DNA from: Candidatus Poribacteria bacterium
GTDB taxonomy: Bacteria; Poribacteria; WGA-4E; WGA-3G
DNA length: 64,000 bases
NCBI GenBank assembly: GCA_007571305.1
Contig: RKRR01000140.1
Location: forward strand, 25,476 to 89,475
Direction: 5' to 3'
The notes beneath the pieces are model-generated. The model was not told the origin of the DNA, searched no databases, and worked only from the letters and a program-made list of their open reading frames with translations. Position 1 is the stretch's first letter. Each line of letters opens with the position of its first letter. This document shows positions 52,531 through 62,900 of this stretch, piece by piece. The position numbers and the translations under genes are program-made.

Positions 52531-55500
52531 GTGATAGAACTTTTACGCAAAACAGAAAATTACCAGACCTTGGTAGCACTTCTCAGAGATGGTAAGAAAC
52601 TCCCGTGGCTCAGAGGATTAGCGAACACGTCAACTGCGTATCTTTTGGCGACGCTCATTGGCGATTTTCCAAATAAATCTTTCCTGATTATCCTTCCTTC
52701 ACAACGTGAAGCCGAGCAAGTTTTAGAAGAGATATGTACATACGCGGCGTATCCCGCTTTAGAAGCGGCACAGATGCTGGATGTGCAGTCCAAGATGAAT
52801 CTGTTTCCTATCTGGCACCGAAAAATTTTTGATGGCATCGCTCCTTCCAAGGAAATCGTCGCGGATCGGATACGATGTCTGGAACACTTACTCTATAAGG
52901 AACGCAGTATCATTGTAACGTCAAGTCAAGCCGTGCTTTATAGACTCCCACCACGTCAACGATTTGCTGAGGCATGCTGTGTCCTTAATCTCGGTGATGA
53001 AATAGACCCAGACGAGGTTACCGCGATGCTTATCCGCGGTGGATACCAAAACGTTGAACTTGTAGAGGTCAAAGGCGAATTTGCCCGTAGAGGCGACATC
53101 TTAGATGTCTATCCTTTGACTGCCGACACGCCAATACGTGTCGAATTTTTTGGTGATGAAATTGATACAATCCGTTCTTTCGACCCGGTTTCGCAACGTT
53201 CGACTGAACCCATAGAATCGGTTACACTCACACCCTTGCGGGAAGTCCTTTCCATGGATGTATCTGTCGACCATTGGCAAACCCAAGCGGATGCTCTCAT
53301 TCAAGAGCACGCGACACCACAACTGAGAAACACCCTTCGGGAGGTAACACAATCTTTAACAGCGGCGGCAGCTTCTCAATATCGGCTTCAGCAATGTCCT
53401 CTTGACGATGGAATAGAGGGCTTTTTGCCGATGCTCGTTCCAGAAACAGAATTACTCACCGATTATCTACCCGATGACACCATAGTTTGTGTTATTGAAC
53501 CCCAGTGGCAGAAGCGCGAAACTGCTCAAATGCACGAACGGATGCAGGAGTTGTACGAGAAGAAGTTGGAGGAATCCAATCTCATGGTCCCACCGGATAA
53601 ACTTCTCGTCACCTTTGAAACACTGAATACCGAATTAGAGAAGTATTCTGTCATATCATCGTCCTTAGCTCCACCGCGTGAAGCCATAGACAACGGGATG
53701 CCGCCCTTGCATTTTGAGATGAAACCTTTGGCACTGCCATCAGGCAATTACCAAACGGTTATCAATGAGATGAAAACGTGGACAGAGGAAGGAACCCGCG
53801 TTTATGTTTTCTGTGAAACGCCTCAACAGTCAAAACGTGTGTCTGAAATATTAGCAGAGCGCGAATTGTTCCCTCCAGATGTGGAGACCAGTGTCGGAAC
53901 AATTGGTGAGGGGTTCCTCAATGAATCGCTAAATCTCGTAGTTCTTTCCGAAGATGAACTCTTCGGCAGTCGTCATCATCGCCGCCCCGTTAGACGCCGT
54001 CCTTCTACGGATGGAACACCAATCCTCAGCCTCATAGATCTAAAAGTTGGGGATTATGTCGTACATGTCTCGCACGGCGTCGCTATCTATGATGGGATAC
54101 GTCGATTGGCAATTGACGGAAGGTCACAAGATTTCCTGATACTCAGGTACAACGGAGATGACATTCTTTATGTGCCGACGTATCAAGTCGATCTCGTCCA
54201 GAAATATATCGGTAGCAAAGACAACGCCTATAAGCCACGCGTTGATCGGCTTGGTGGAGCCGCTTGGAATCGACGTAAGGGTCGCGCCAAAGAATCAATC
54301 GAGCAGATGGCAGGTGAACTCCTCAAGTTGTACGCCCTCCGTCAAACCCGCAAAGGGTTCAGTTTTCCTACTGAGGTGCCTTGGCAAACTGAATTTGAGG
54401 CACTTTTTCCGTATCAAGAGACCGACGATCAACTCCAAGCAATTGAAGATGTTAAAGCGGATATGGAAGATGAACGTCCGATGGATAGGCTCGTCTGTGG
54501 AGATGTCGGATACGGAAAAACTGAGATCGCATTACGTGCCGCTTTCAAAGCCGTCATGTCCGAGAAACAGGTGGCGATTCTTGTCCCTACGACTATCCTC
54601 GCTCTCCAACACTACGACACTTTTGAGAAACGTTTCCAGCCTTTCCCTATTAACATTGAAATGTTAAACCGGTTTCGCACGCCGAGAGAGATAAAGCAGA
54701 TTAAAGAGGGATTGGCGAAAGGCACTATTGATGTTGTTATTGGAACACACAGCCTACTTTCCAAAACGGTTGCGTTCAACAATCTCGGACTCTTAATAGT
54801 GGATGAAGAACATCGTTTCGGTGTTAAGCATAAGGAAAAAATAAAACAATTCAAAGAAACCATTGATGTCCTTACATTGACCGCGACACCCATTCCACGG
54901 ACGCTCCACATGTCGCTTGTTGGCATCCGGGACTTTAGCACTATTAACACACCGCCAGCGGATCGATTACCCATCCAGACGTACGTCATGCCATACGACA
55001 GTGATGTGATTCGCGAAGCCATTACCACAGAATTAGGGCGCGGTGGACAAGTGTTTTTTGTCCACAATCGTGTTCAGGACATCCAGAGTATCGCTTTAGC
55101 AATTCAGCAACTTGCTCCAGACGCACGTGTCGCCGTAGCACATGGACAGATGCCTGAACGTGAATTAGAAACCATTATGCTGGAGTTTGTCCGGCATAAA
55201 CACGATATCCTCGTCTGTACAATGATTATTGAATCAGGATTGGATATTCCCAACGTTAACACGATCCTTATTAATAGAGCGGATGCACTCGGTTTAGCGC
55301 AACTTTATCAGTTAAGAGGGCGCGTCGGACGTGCTACTGTACAGGCTTACGGGTACCTCTTCTATCCACAGGACCGATCAATCACAGAAGGGGCACAGAA
55401 GAGGCTACGTGTTATCGAAGAATTTACAGATCTCGGTTCCGGTTTCAAAATCGCACTCCGAGATTTAGAAATTCGGGGTGCTGGAAATATCCTCGGTGCC

Positions 55501-56040
55501 GAACAGCATGGGCATATCGTCACTGTCGGTTATGAACTGTATTGTAGGCTTCTTGAGGAAGCGGTGAAGGCACTAAAGGGTGAAAAGGTTGAGGAAACCG
55601 TAGAGACACGTATCAGCCTACCCGTTGAAGCCTATTTGCCTGATGACTATGTCCCTGATAGCCGTCAAAAAGTCTCTATCTATAAGAAAATTGCTGGGCT
55701 AAAGGATCGAGAAGCACTTCATGAGCTTCGTGAAGAGTTGAAGGATCGATACGGTGCGATACCTGAACCTGCTGAGATGTTGCTAGAGATAGCCAACATC
55801 AAACACCTCAGCCAACATCTCGGTATCACAGCCATTGTTGCTGGAAATGAGCAGATAAAGGTTACCTTCGATGAAAGGAAATCGCGAATTAATGTGAAGA
55901 AATTCGTTGAGATAGTTCACCAAAATAAGAAACTACAGTTACAGCCGCCGGCACAACTTACGATTCGTATGCCGGGCGTGACTGGGGTGAGTATGTTGAC
56001 CGAATTGCAACAAGCACTCAGATTGTTTATTGATATGTAA
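52531..56040 (+). CDS. mfd: Transcription-repair coupling factor
   Basis: 1169 residues. The UvrB-like module occupies the first 350 or so residues. The RNA-polymerase-interacting (CarD-like) domain is LKVGDYVVHVSHGVAIYDG. The SF2 translocase follows: Walker A GDVGYGKTEIALRAAF, DEEH box, TATPIPRTLHMSL, and motif VI QLYQLRGRVGRA. The C-terminal TRCF domain is LPDDYVPDSRQKVSIYKKIA. GTG 52531 with AAGGAA upstream is chosen over the track TTG at 52495. Mfd removes stalled RNA polymerase and recruits UvrA. Confidence 0.95.
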   Translation: MIELLRKTENYQTLVALLRDGKKLPWLRGLANTSTAYLLATLIGDFPNKSFLIILPSQREAEQVLEEICTYAAYPALEAAQMLDVQSKMNLFPIWHRKIFDGIAPSKEIVADRIRCLEHLLYKERSIIVTSSQAVLYRLPPRQRFAEACCVLNLGDEIDPDEVTAMLIRGGYQNVELVEVKGEFARRGDILDVYPLTADTPIRVEFFGDEIDTIRSFDPVSQRSTEPIESVTLTPLREVLSMDVSVDHWQTQADALIQEHATPQLRNTLREVTQSLTAAAASQYRLQQCPLDDGIEGFLPMLVPETELLTDYLPDDTIVCVIEPQWQKRETAQMHERMQELYEKKLEESNLMVPPDKLLVTFETLNTELEKYSVISSSLAPPREAIDNGMPPLHFEMKPLALPSGNYQTVINEMKTWTEEGTRVYVFCETPQQSKRVSEILAERELFPPDVETSVGTIGEGFLNESLNLVVLSEDELFGSRHHRRPVRRRPSTDGTPILSLIDLKVGDYVVHVSHGVAIYDGIRRLAIDGRSQDFLILRYNGDDILYVPTYQVDLVQKYIGSKDNAYKPRVDRLGGAAWNRRKGRAKESIEQMAGELLKLYALRQTRKGFSFPTEVPWQTEFEALFPYQETDDQLQAIEDVKADMEDERPMDRLVCGDVGYGKTEIALRAAFKAVMSEKQVAILVPTTILALQHYDTFEKRFQPFPINIEMLNRFRTPREIKQIKEGLAKGTIDVVIGTHSLLSKTVAFNNLGLLIVDEEHRFGVKHKEKIKQFKETIDVLTLTATPIPRTLHMSLVGIRDFSTINTPPADRLPIQTYVMPYDSDVIREAITTELGRGGQVFFVHNRVQDIQSIALAIQQLAPDARVAVAHGQMPERELETIMLEFVRHKHDILVCTMIIESGLDIPNVNTILINRADALGLAQLYQLRGRVGRATVQAYGYLFYPQDRSITEGAQKRLRVIEEFTDLGSGFKIALRDLEIRGAGNILGAEQHGHIVTVGYELYCRLLEEAVKALKGEKVEETVETRISLPVEAYLPDDYVPDSRQKVSIYKKIAGLKDREALHELREELKDRYGAIPEPAEMLLEIANIKHLSQHLGITAIVAGNEQIKVTFDERKSRINVKKFVEIVHQNKKLQLQPPAQLTIRMPGVTGVSMLTELQQALRLFIDM

Positions 56041-56160
56041 CCAAGGGCAATCAGCAGTCAGCACAGGGGGTTTTGTGAAACGAGAACCTCCTTAACTGAA
56101 AGTCGATAACCACTAAACCGCAAGGAACGTTTGGAATATTTGGGTTTTTCTATAGTAACG

Positions 56161-56196
56161 AAACTCAAGCCTGTAATGTAATGGAAGGCGACTCTT
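56161..56196 (+). repeat. Dispersed repeat C, copy 3
   Basis: AAACTCAAGCCTGTAATGTA then ATGGAAGGCGACTCTT. It lies about 60 nt before the PpiC-like gene. Confidence 0.6.
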
Positions 56197-56252
56197 AGGC
56201 AAAGTCTGTGAAGGTTGAGTCCCTCCGTTTAACCGCAAGGAACATTAAAAGT

Positions 56253-57221
56253 ATGAAAAGAACGATTGTTATTTTTGTTATGGTCACTGTGACCTGTTTA
56301 CTGACATGGAGGTATGTTCAGTCCGATGGTCATGAACAACCTGTGTCTGCTATGGACGAAAGCAAGGTAATTCTGGCAGAGTACAAATGGAATGATAAGC
56401 CTTATCAAATCTCATTGGCAGATTTGAACGCCGCCATTGCCGAATTGCCGGTTTATCGTCAGCAGAACTACGAGAATCGGGAAGACAAAGCCGAGTATCT
56501 TGAGGAGCTCATAGAGGAACGGCTCCAAATCCTCCGTGCTGCCGATGAAGGTTTTGATTCACTTGCTGAACACCTCAAAAAGCTTGAAGACTATACCCAT
56601 CAGTTGATGGTTGAAAAATTGACCGAGGCTGAAGTAGATAACAAAATCGAGGTTACCGACGAGGATCTCATGGCGCATTATCAAGCGAATTTGAGTGAGT
56701 ACATTGAAGAAGCGAAAGCTCGCGCGACCTGCATTACACTTGATGATGAAGATTTTGCCAACGAGACATTAGATGCGATTAAAGCAGGCAAAGACATCGC
56801 TGAGATGGCAAAGGAACTCGCCGAAGCAGGTAAACTCGCCAACGGACCTGGCACCAATCAGGATGACCCAGGGAATACCTACATGTTCACCAAATCCGCA
56901 TCTGCGCGTTGGACGGAATTTATTGATGCTGTGTTTAACCAAGAAATTGGTGAAATGACAGATGCCCTTTTTGAGGTAGATGTCAATGACGAAACCTTCT
57001 ACCTCATCTTCCGTAAAGAAGAGCATCAGCCGGACCGACAGCAGGAATTCGACGAGGTCAAGAGTGATGTCCAAAGAACGGTTGAGCGGGAAAAGAAACG
57101 CGCACGTATCAATGAATGGGTCACTGAGATCACTGAGAAAGGCAAGTTAAAAACCTATCCTGAAAATATTCCGGAACCGCCGAAACCAGAAGAAGCGGAG
57201 ACCGAGGAATCAGACCAATAA
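56253..57221 (+). CDS. PpiC/SurA-like periplasmic chaperone (paralogue 1)
   Basis: 322 residues. N-terminal signal-anchor (TIVIFVMVTVTCLLTW). It has a SurA-N-like helical domain (AEYKWNDKPYQISLADLNAAIAELPVY) and one parvulin-like domain (about 160-275). The parvulin histidine at the start (usual R-H-I) is missing; the sequence reads RATCITL, so it probably acts as a chaperone rather than an isomerase. The tail is Pro/Glu-rich (EPPKPEEAETEESDQ). ATG 56253 has CAAGGAAC upstream. It heads the ppiC-ppiC-surA-lptD set. Confidence 0.8.
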   Translation: MKRTIVIFVMVTVTCLLTWRYVQSDGHEQPVSAMDESKVILAEYKWNDKPYQISLADLNAAIAELPVYRQQNYENREDKAEYLEELIEERLQILRAADEGFDSLAEHLKKLEDYTHQLMVEKLTEAEVDNKIEVTDEDLMAHYQANLSEYIEEAKARATCITLDDEDFANETLDAIKAGKDIAEMAKELAEAGKLANGPGTNQDDPGNTYMFTKSASARWTEFIDAVFNQEIGEMTDALFEVDVNDETFYLIFRKEEHQPDRQQEFDEVKSDVQRTVEREKKRARINEWVTEITEKGKLKTYPENIPEPPKPEEAETEESDQ

Positions 57222-57288
57222 TCTATTCCCATTTTGTGGAAGCAACATCCCTAGCCAAAGTGCTGGGTTGAGAAAAGGAGTTAGATAA

Positions 57289-58323
57289 ATGCTCACAGTA
57301 GTTGCCCGCTTCATGGGCAGAATCAAAAATCAGTCCGGACTTCCGGTTATCCCTTTACTTTTACTCGGGATCCTTGTCACACATCCTATCTTCTATAGTT
57401 GCGGCGACAAGGCGATCGGTGCTGATGGAACGGTCATCGCTGAATTTGATTGGAACGGAAAGCAACACATCACCCTTGAAGAGATGATGCAGGAGATTAG
57501 CGAACTTCCCGAATATAAGCAGCGTCAATATCAGGACAAGGAAGGGTTGGAAACCTATATGACTCTCATGGCGGAGAGTCGACTCATTCTCAGCCTTGCC
57601 CGTGATGAAAAACTCAACGAAGATCCGGAAATTCTTAAGAAGGTTCAGGACTATCTTCATGAGTTGATGGTCAAGAAAATTACAGCGCAAGAGGTTGATG
57701 ACAAACTTTCTTTGACTGAGAACGACTATGCCCAGTACTACGAAGCGAACAAAGGGGAGTACGTTCGTCCTGAGCAGGTCAGACTATCCTGTATCACGCT
57801 CCTCAATAAAGAGCGGGCTGATGAAGTCTACGCGCAAATTAAGGAAGGCAAAGACATCCTTGAGGTTGCGCGAGAACTCTCCGATCGTGGTGAGCTCGTC
57901 GGTCCCGGTGCGAACCCTTCCACTCCGGGTGACACGGACTATATTGGTCGGGCTTCTTTCCCTTCAGGAACTGAACCTTTCTTAGATGCAGCGTTTTCTG
58001 CGGAGATCGGTCAGTTGTATGATGGTGTCATTGGCGTTGAAGTTCAAGGTGAAAATTACTACATGATATTCCGAAAAGACGAAGCTCGCGATGAATACCA
58101 AAAACCGTTTGAGGAGGAAGATGTTCGTAAGAGTGTCATTCGAAAAGCGGAACGCGAGAAACGGCAGGAACTCATGGACAACTGGGTTGCCGAACTTCGA
58201 GGCCGGGCCGAAGTCAAAACGTACATTGATCGCATTCCAGAGGCAGAACCCGAAGAAGCAGAAGAGGCATCGGAAGAAGAACAACCCGAAGAGCCTTCTG
58301 TGGAGGAAGAACCTGAAGAATAG
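57289..58323 (+). CDS. PpiC/SurA-like lipoprotein chaperone (paralogue 2)
   Basis: 344 residues, paralogous to the preceding gene (same AEFDWNGKQHITLEEMMQEISELPEY start). It has a lipoprotein-type signal ending HPIFYSC, so it is probably lipid-anchored where paralogue 1 is signal-anchored. The parvulin domain again lacks the first His (VRLSCITLL). The tail is a long acidic repeat, EEASEEEQPEEPSVEEEPEE, similar in composition to the linker in the downstream LptD. Confidence 0.8.
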   Translation: MLTVVARFMGRIKNQSGLPVIPLLLLGILVTHPIFYSCGDKAIGADGTVIAEFDWNGKQHITLEEMMQEISELPEYKQRQYQDKEGLETYMTLMAESRLILSLARDEKLNEDPEILKKVQDYLHELMVKKITAQEVDDKLSLTENDYAQYYEANKGEYVRPEQVRLSCITLLNKERADEVYAQIKEGKDILEVARELSDRGELVGPGANPSTPGDTDYIGRASFPSGTEPFLDAAFSAEIGQLYDGVIGVEVQGENYYMIFRKDEARDEYQKPFEEEDVRKSVIRKAEREKRQELMDNWVAELRGRAEVKTYIDRIPEAEPEEAEEASEEEQPEEPSVEEEPEE

Positions 58324-58483
58324 CAGTCGGTCATCAGTACGCAGGCTCCCGGCTGCTGTCGGCTGTTAGACGAATAGTTATCAGCACGGAAGCCCTCTTA
58401 TCTTTCAGCAATTGGGGGCTGTTAGCAGAACTGAAAGGAACCCACGGGTTTTCCGTGCTGACGACTCATAAAAGGGTGTCCAC

Positions 58484-59791
58484 ATGGTTTGTAGAATAAC
58501 TACCTATCTTATACTCATTCTACTGCTCATCAGCGGTGGCGTGCGGAGCAGTGCCGCTCGCACCTTTGACAGAATCATCGCTTACGTTAATGACGATGTC
58601 GTGACGAAGCGAGAACTTGATGTTTTAGTCAATCAGCGCGCCATGGAGCTCCAACAAGTCTATCGTTTCAGCGAACGTGAGGCACTCAATGAGGCAGAAC
58701 GACAAAGATCCGAGTTACTTGACAGGCTCATCAGACAAATGCTCCTTTTGGAAGCTGCACTCACGTTGAAAGTTACCGTCAGCGACGTGGAAATAGAGCA
58801 GTACATTCAAGATTTTAAAAAGAGATATAACATCGAAACAGACGAAGAATTTAAAAAACAATTAAACAGAGAGGGTATGACACTCGTAGCGTTTCGAGAG
58901 CAATCTGAACGGAACCTCAAAGCAGAGAAGCTTGTTATGGGGAGAATTGTCCCCCGATTGCAAGTACGTGAGAGCGAGATCCAGAAATTTTTTGAGGAAA
59001 ATAGGGACCAACTCCCCACGAAAACAGATAATATCCATTTGCGGCATATTTTTGTCGCTTTTAAACCGAATCAAGCCGATCGGGATGCCGCATTTGAAAC
59101 TGTTAATAAAGTTCTTGATGAAATCAGAGCCGATAGCACACAGTTTCAAAAGTTCGCACAACAATACGTACCTGAGGGGAACCCAAGTTCACAGGCGGGA
59201 ATGCTCATAGAAGCTACCACAGAGGAGCTCGAAGGGGCTTCAGAGATATTCCAAGAGGTACTCGCAAACTTGGAAGCTGGTGAATTCAGTGAACCTATTG
59301 AAGGAGACGAAGGACTCTATGTCTTCACTGTCGAAACGAAAACCGATAAGATGATTGCATTTCGGTATCTCATTGTCCCTCTCACGCCGAGTGCACAGGC
59401 TATGCAGGAAATGCGAGAACGGGCTGTTGAGGTTTTCAAAAAACTCGAGAACGGAGAAGATTTTAATGTCCTTGTAGAGACATATTCTGACGATGCTGAA
59501 ACGCGAGAAAATGGTGGAGACCTTGGGGTCCGTTCCTTAAGGGAGCTCAACCCTACAACTCGGAAAATCATTGAAGCACTCGAGCCTGACACTTACAGTC
59601 AACCCCACGAAACTGAATCCGGTCTTCACATCTTTAAAGTTGACGAACGAAATAGTCCCAGTCTCAGTCAAACAGAAAAACAGCAGATCACCTCAATACT
59701 CCGTCAACAGCGGTTCCAAGAGGAATGGGATGCATATACCAATAAACTTCTGGAAAACGCTTACATTAGAATCGAACTGAAAGATTTTTAA
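58484..59791 (+). CDS. surA: SurA-like chaperone/peptidyl-prolyl isomerase
   Basis: 435 residues. Signal peptide TTYLILILLLISGGVRSSAA. SurA N domain (FDRIIAYVNDDVVTKRELDVLV), then two parvulin domains: the first with LRHIFVAFKP (His kept), the second with GGDLGVRSLRELNP and LHIFKVDER. This is the full SurA layout: chaperone module plus two PPIase domains. SurA escorts outer-membrane barrel proteins, LptD above all, and here lptD is the next gene, 156 nt downstream, as in enterobacteria. Confidence 0.88.
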   Translation: MVCRITTYLILILLLISGGVRSSAARTFDRIIAYVNDDVVTKRELDVLVNQRAMELQQVYRFSEREALNEAERQRSELLDRLIRQMLLLEAALTLKVTVSDVEIEQYIQDFKKRYNIETDEEFKKQLNREGMTLVAFREQSERNLKAEKLVMGRIVPRLQVRESEIQKFFEENRDQLPTKTDNIHLRHIFVAFKPNQADRDAAFETVNKVLDEIRADSTQFQKFAQQYVPEGNPSSQAGMLIEATTEELEGASEIFQEVLANLEAGEFSEPIEGDEGLYVFTVETKTDKMIAFRYLIVPLTPSAQAMQEMRERAVEVFKKLENGEDFNVLVETYSDDAETRENGGDLGVRSLRELNPTTRKIIEALEPDTYSQPHETESGLHIFKVDERNSPSLSQTEKQQITSILRQQRFQEEWDAYTNKLLENAYIRIELKDF

Positions 59792-59880
59792 TTTATGGCC
59801 TCCTGGACGGCTCTCCATTTCATTACGATCAGGTTTCTGGTGAAATGGAAACTGAAATAAGGATATGTACGGTATAGCAT

Positions 59881-59918
59881 CAAAACCTAAGCCTGCAACA
59901 ACGGCGCAGGCGACTCTC
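59881..59918 (+). repeat. Dispersed repeat C, copy 4 (diverged)
   Basis: CAAAACCTAAGCCTGCAACA then ACGGCGCAGGCGACTCTCTC, 30 nt before the lptD ATG. Confidence 0.45.
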
Positions 59919-59947
59919 TCACGGAAACCGTTAAATACCCAGAGGCT

Positions 59948-62900
59948 ATGACTTATCCGCAAGGTGCATTAGAAAACCAGCATCACGCCATCCTTATCCC
60001 TACTTCCGGAATTGCGCGTATAGCACTGACTCTATTCGTCATTGTATGTCTCCTTTGTGTGATACAGTTCAGTGTCGCACAAGAGGTACAACCCTCTGAC
60101 CCATCCGCTGCTGAAGAATCTACAAGTGAGACTGGGGCGGACGGATCCGCTTCAAAACGATTGAATCCCGAAACAGATGTCCCTGAAGAAGGCATGGTCA
60201 TCGGCGATGGCGACGATATGGCTATGGTTGATAATTTCGTGCAAATTCACGGAAATGCTCTTATAAAATTTGAGGATGTCATTCTTCGGGCAGACCATAT
60301 CTGGGCGGACTTCGGCGAAAATTTGATGCGGGCATCTGGAAACGTCCATCTGAAACTTGGTAACGAAGATACCTACTCCGATGAACTCATCTTCAACCTC
60401 GACAACAAAAAAGGAATTGCTCGGAACGGATTTACGTTCAGCGATCCGTGGTACTTCGGCGGCAGTGAAATCTTTAAGATACAGGAGGCTCGCTCCTATA
60501 TCCGCGGGGCATCCCTGACGACCTGCTCACTGAAGTATCCTCACTACTATTTCAGCGTCTCCGAAGTCATTGTCCAAAAAGATCAGGAGATGATTGCCAA
60601 GAATCTTGTCTTGCGTATCGGTGGGTTTCCACTCTTCTATTTTCCTGTCATTCGACGGGACATACGAAAAGGGAAGATCGCAAAGATTATCGTCAAAATT
60701 GGAACGGATAGTTACCAAGGGCCCAACATCAGCATCATCTTACCTGTAGCACGGAACCGCCGTTATGATGGGGCACTGCTCTACGACAGAAGTTCAAAAC
60801 GCGGACAAGGGTTTGGGTTTGAAGGGAAGTACCGATTTAATGATACGCAATTTCAGGAAATTTATATCCCTATTCCTTCTGATGTAACCCCGAATCAACG
60901 CACGAAATTAAAAGAGAAGGCGGAGGACTTACAGGACCGACTTGACGGTGAATACGATCGCTATTGGCTGCGGCAGATTTTTATTAAATATAAAATCACT
61001 GACGATGATGTCAATCGTGCAAGAGATAAAGCTGAAACAGTCCTTGCGGAACTGCAAGAAGAAGGTGCTAACTTCACACAGATCGCACAGAGCAATTCTG
61101 ACCACTTCGACACCCGTTACGATGGTGGGGACCTCGGATTCCTCGTCCCCGGTGAGGTCGACGATGAGGGCAAACCGAAACTCGATCCAATTTTAGAGGA
61201 AACCGCGTTTGCCCTACAGGCTGGCGAAATAAGTCCTATCGTCCAAACCGAATCTGCCTTCCACATTCTTAAAGCCGATCGTGTCGTGGATATCTATGGC
61301 GAACGCGAAATTAAACTGCGCCGTATTGACATTGCTATTACCGCGAGTGAAGATACGGAAACCGTCTTACGCGAATTAGCAGATGACATGCTCGAACGTG
61401 CCCACGCAGGAGAACCTTTCGAGCAGTTGATACACATTCCAGATCAATTCGCAGACATCGCTGATCCGACCTTATCTGAACCGAATGAAGGTAAAGGCTT
61501 ACTCTTAAATGAGATGGAATCCTCATGGCGTGCCGCAGTTAGACGATTAGAGAATCCTGGAGATATTATTGAACGTCGACCTATTACCATGCCGGAAGGT
61601 CTTTATCTGTTCCAATTGATTGAAAAATCGGAGACCCCGACTTTCGAGGAGCTCGCTGAACAGTTTGAGGCGGAGTGGGATGAATTCTACGAAGAGGTGA
61701 TGAATCCTAAACCAGAAAATACTGAAGAAGGTGGTGACTCGCAAGAAGATATATCTGAAGAGAGCGGGACACAAGAGCTTGACACCGTATCCCCTGTACC
61801 AGAGACACCCCAACAGCCTGACACTACTGATACAGATGAAACCCAGAGCCCAGAACAGATGGAGAATGATACTGATGAAAATCAGAACGTGGAGCAGGAT
61901 GAGCCTGCAAACGAAACAGAAAGCGAAATGACTGTCGATCAGTCCGATGGCGAAGAAGTATCCGAAGCCTCCGCTGCTGGAGAGGATACTGAAGACGAAG
62001 AAGACGCACTCAAAGTCTACCGGAAACACGGTTTTCGAGGACGGTGGGAGGATCCGAGTGCCGTCGCCTCAGATGCCCAAAGGTTATATGCTGGTGAATA
62101 TAGTAGTCGTCCTATTCAAACGAAAAAATCCTTCCGACTCATCAAAGTTGACAAAAAGAGAACTTATCGAGGTGACATTTACTTCTACGGCGCAGACCGG
62201 TACTCCTACGAGCGGCAGAATGCCACACGCATCGGCAGACGGTGGACGATGCGATGGGGGCATACGCAGTCTTTCTATACCCCATGGGATAACCGCGATG
62301 AAGGTAGACGTCCTATCAACTTCACTGGTAGAACAGAGTTGCAAGCCCGTAATTTCAAGGAAGAACTAAAACTTCCCGGAGAATCCAGACTTAACACTTT
62401 CGGAATACTCACCTATGGATCCGGTTTTTCCACTGTTTCTGACACCGATCGTGACGAGAACGACAACCTCACATTTTCTCGGGAAACGATTGGAGATATT
62501 ACAGGTAGGCTTGAAGTCCGACACGTTCACGACTTCACAGGTGAAGGCACAACTTCCTTACAAAAGCTCCCGCAATTCACTGTAAATTTCTCACGGATGC
62601 GTGTGAGTGCACTCCCACTCCTTGGGAATCTCAATGATCGCCTGGAAAGCGTTGCTGAAAGTTACAAAACTGAGACACCCTTTCTTTCACTATTTACGAT
62701 TCCAACACTTGAAAGTACGAGTTTTGACTTGGATATTGAACTCGGCAACTTCTTTAGAGAAGTCTATAAGGGAAAAGTAGAGGAGAGAGATGTATACCTA
62801 CAGACGTTGGACCTCGGATTCGATATCCGCAAGCAGTCAACACTCCTGATTACCCCCTTGCGGGAACTCCAAATGAGCCTCGATCTCAATACAAACATGG

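Noticed and set aside
61700-62017. Acidic linker in lptD as a possible frameshift artefact
   Set aside because: The frame is open on both sides, composition matches acidic tails of the upstream PpiC-like proteins, and parvulin and barrel parts are in the same frame.
61547-62029. 160-residue hydrophobic minus-strand ORF opposite the lptD linker
   Set aside because: The apparent Phe/Leu-rich protein is the complement of the Glu/Asp-rich linker codons.
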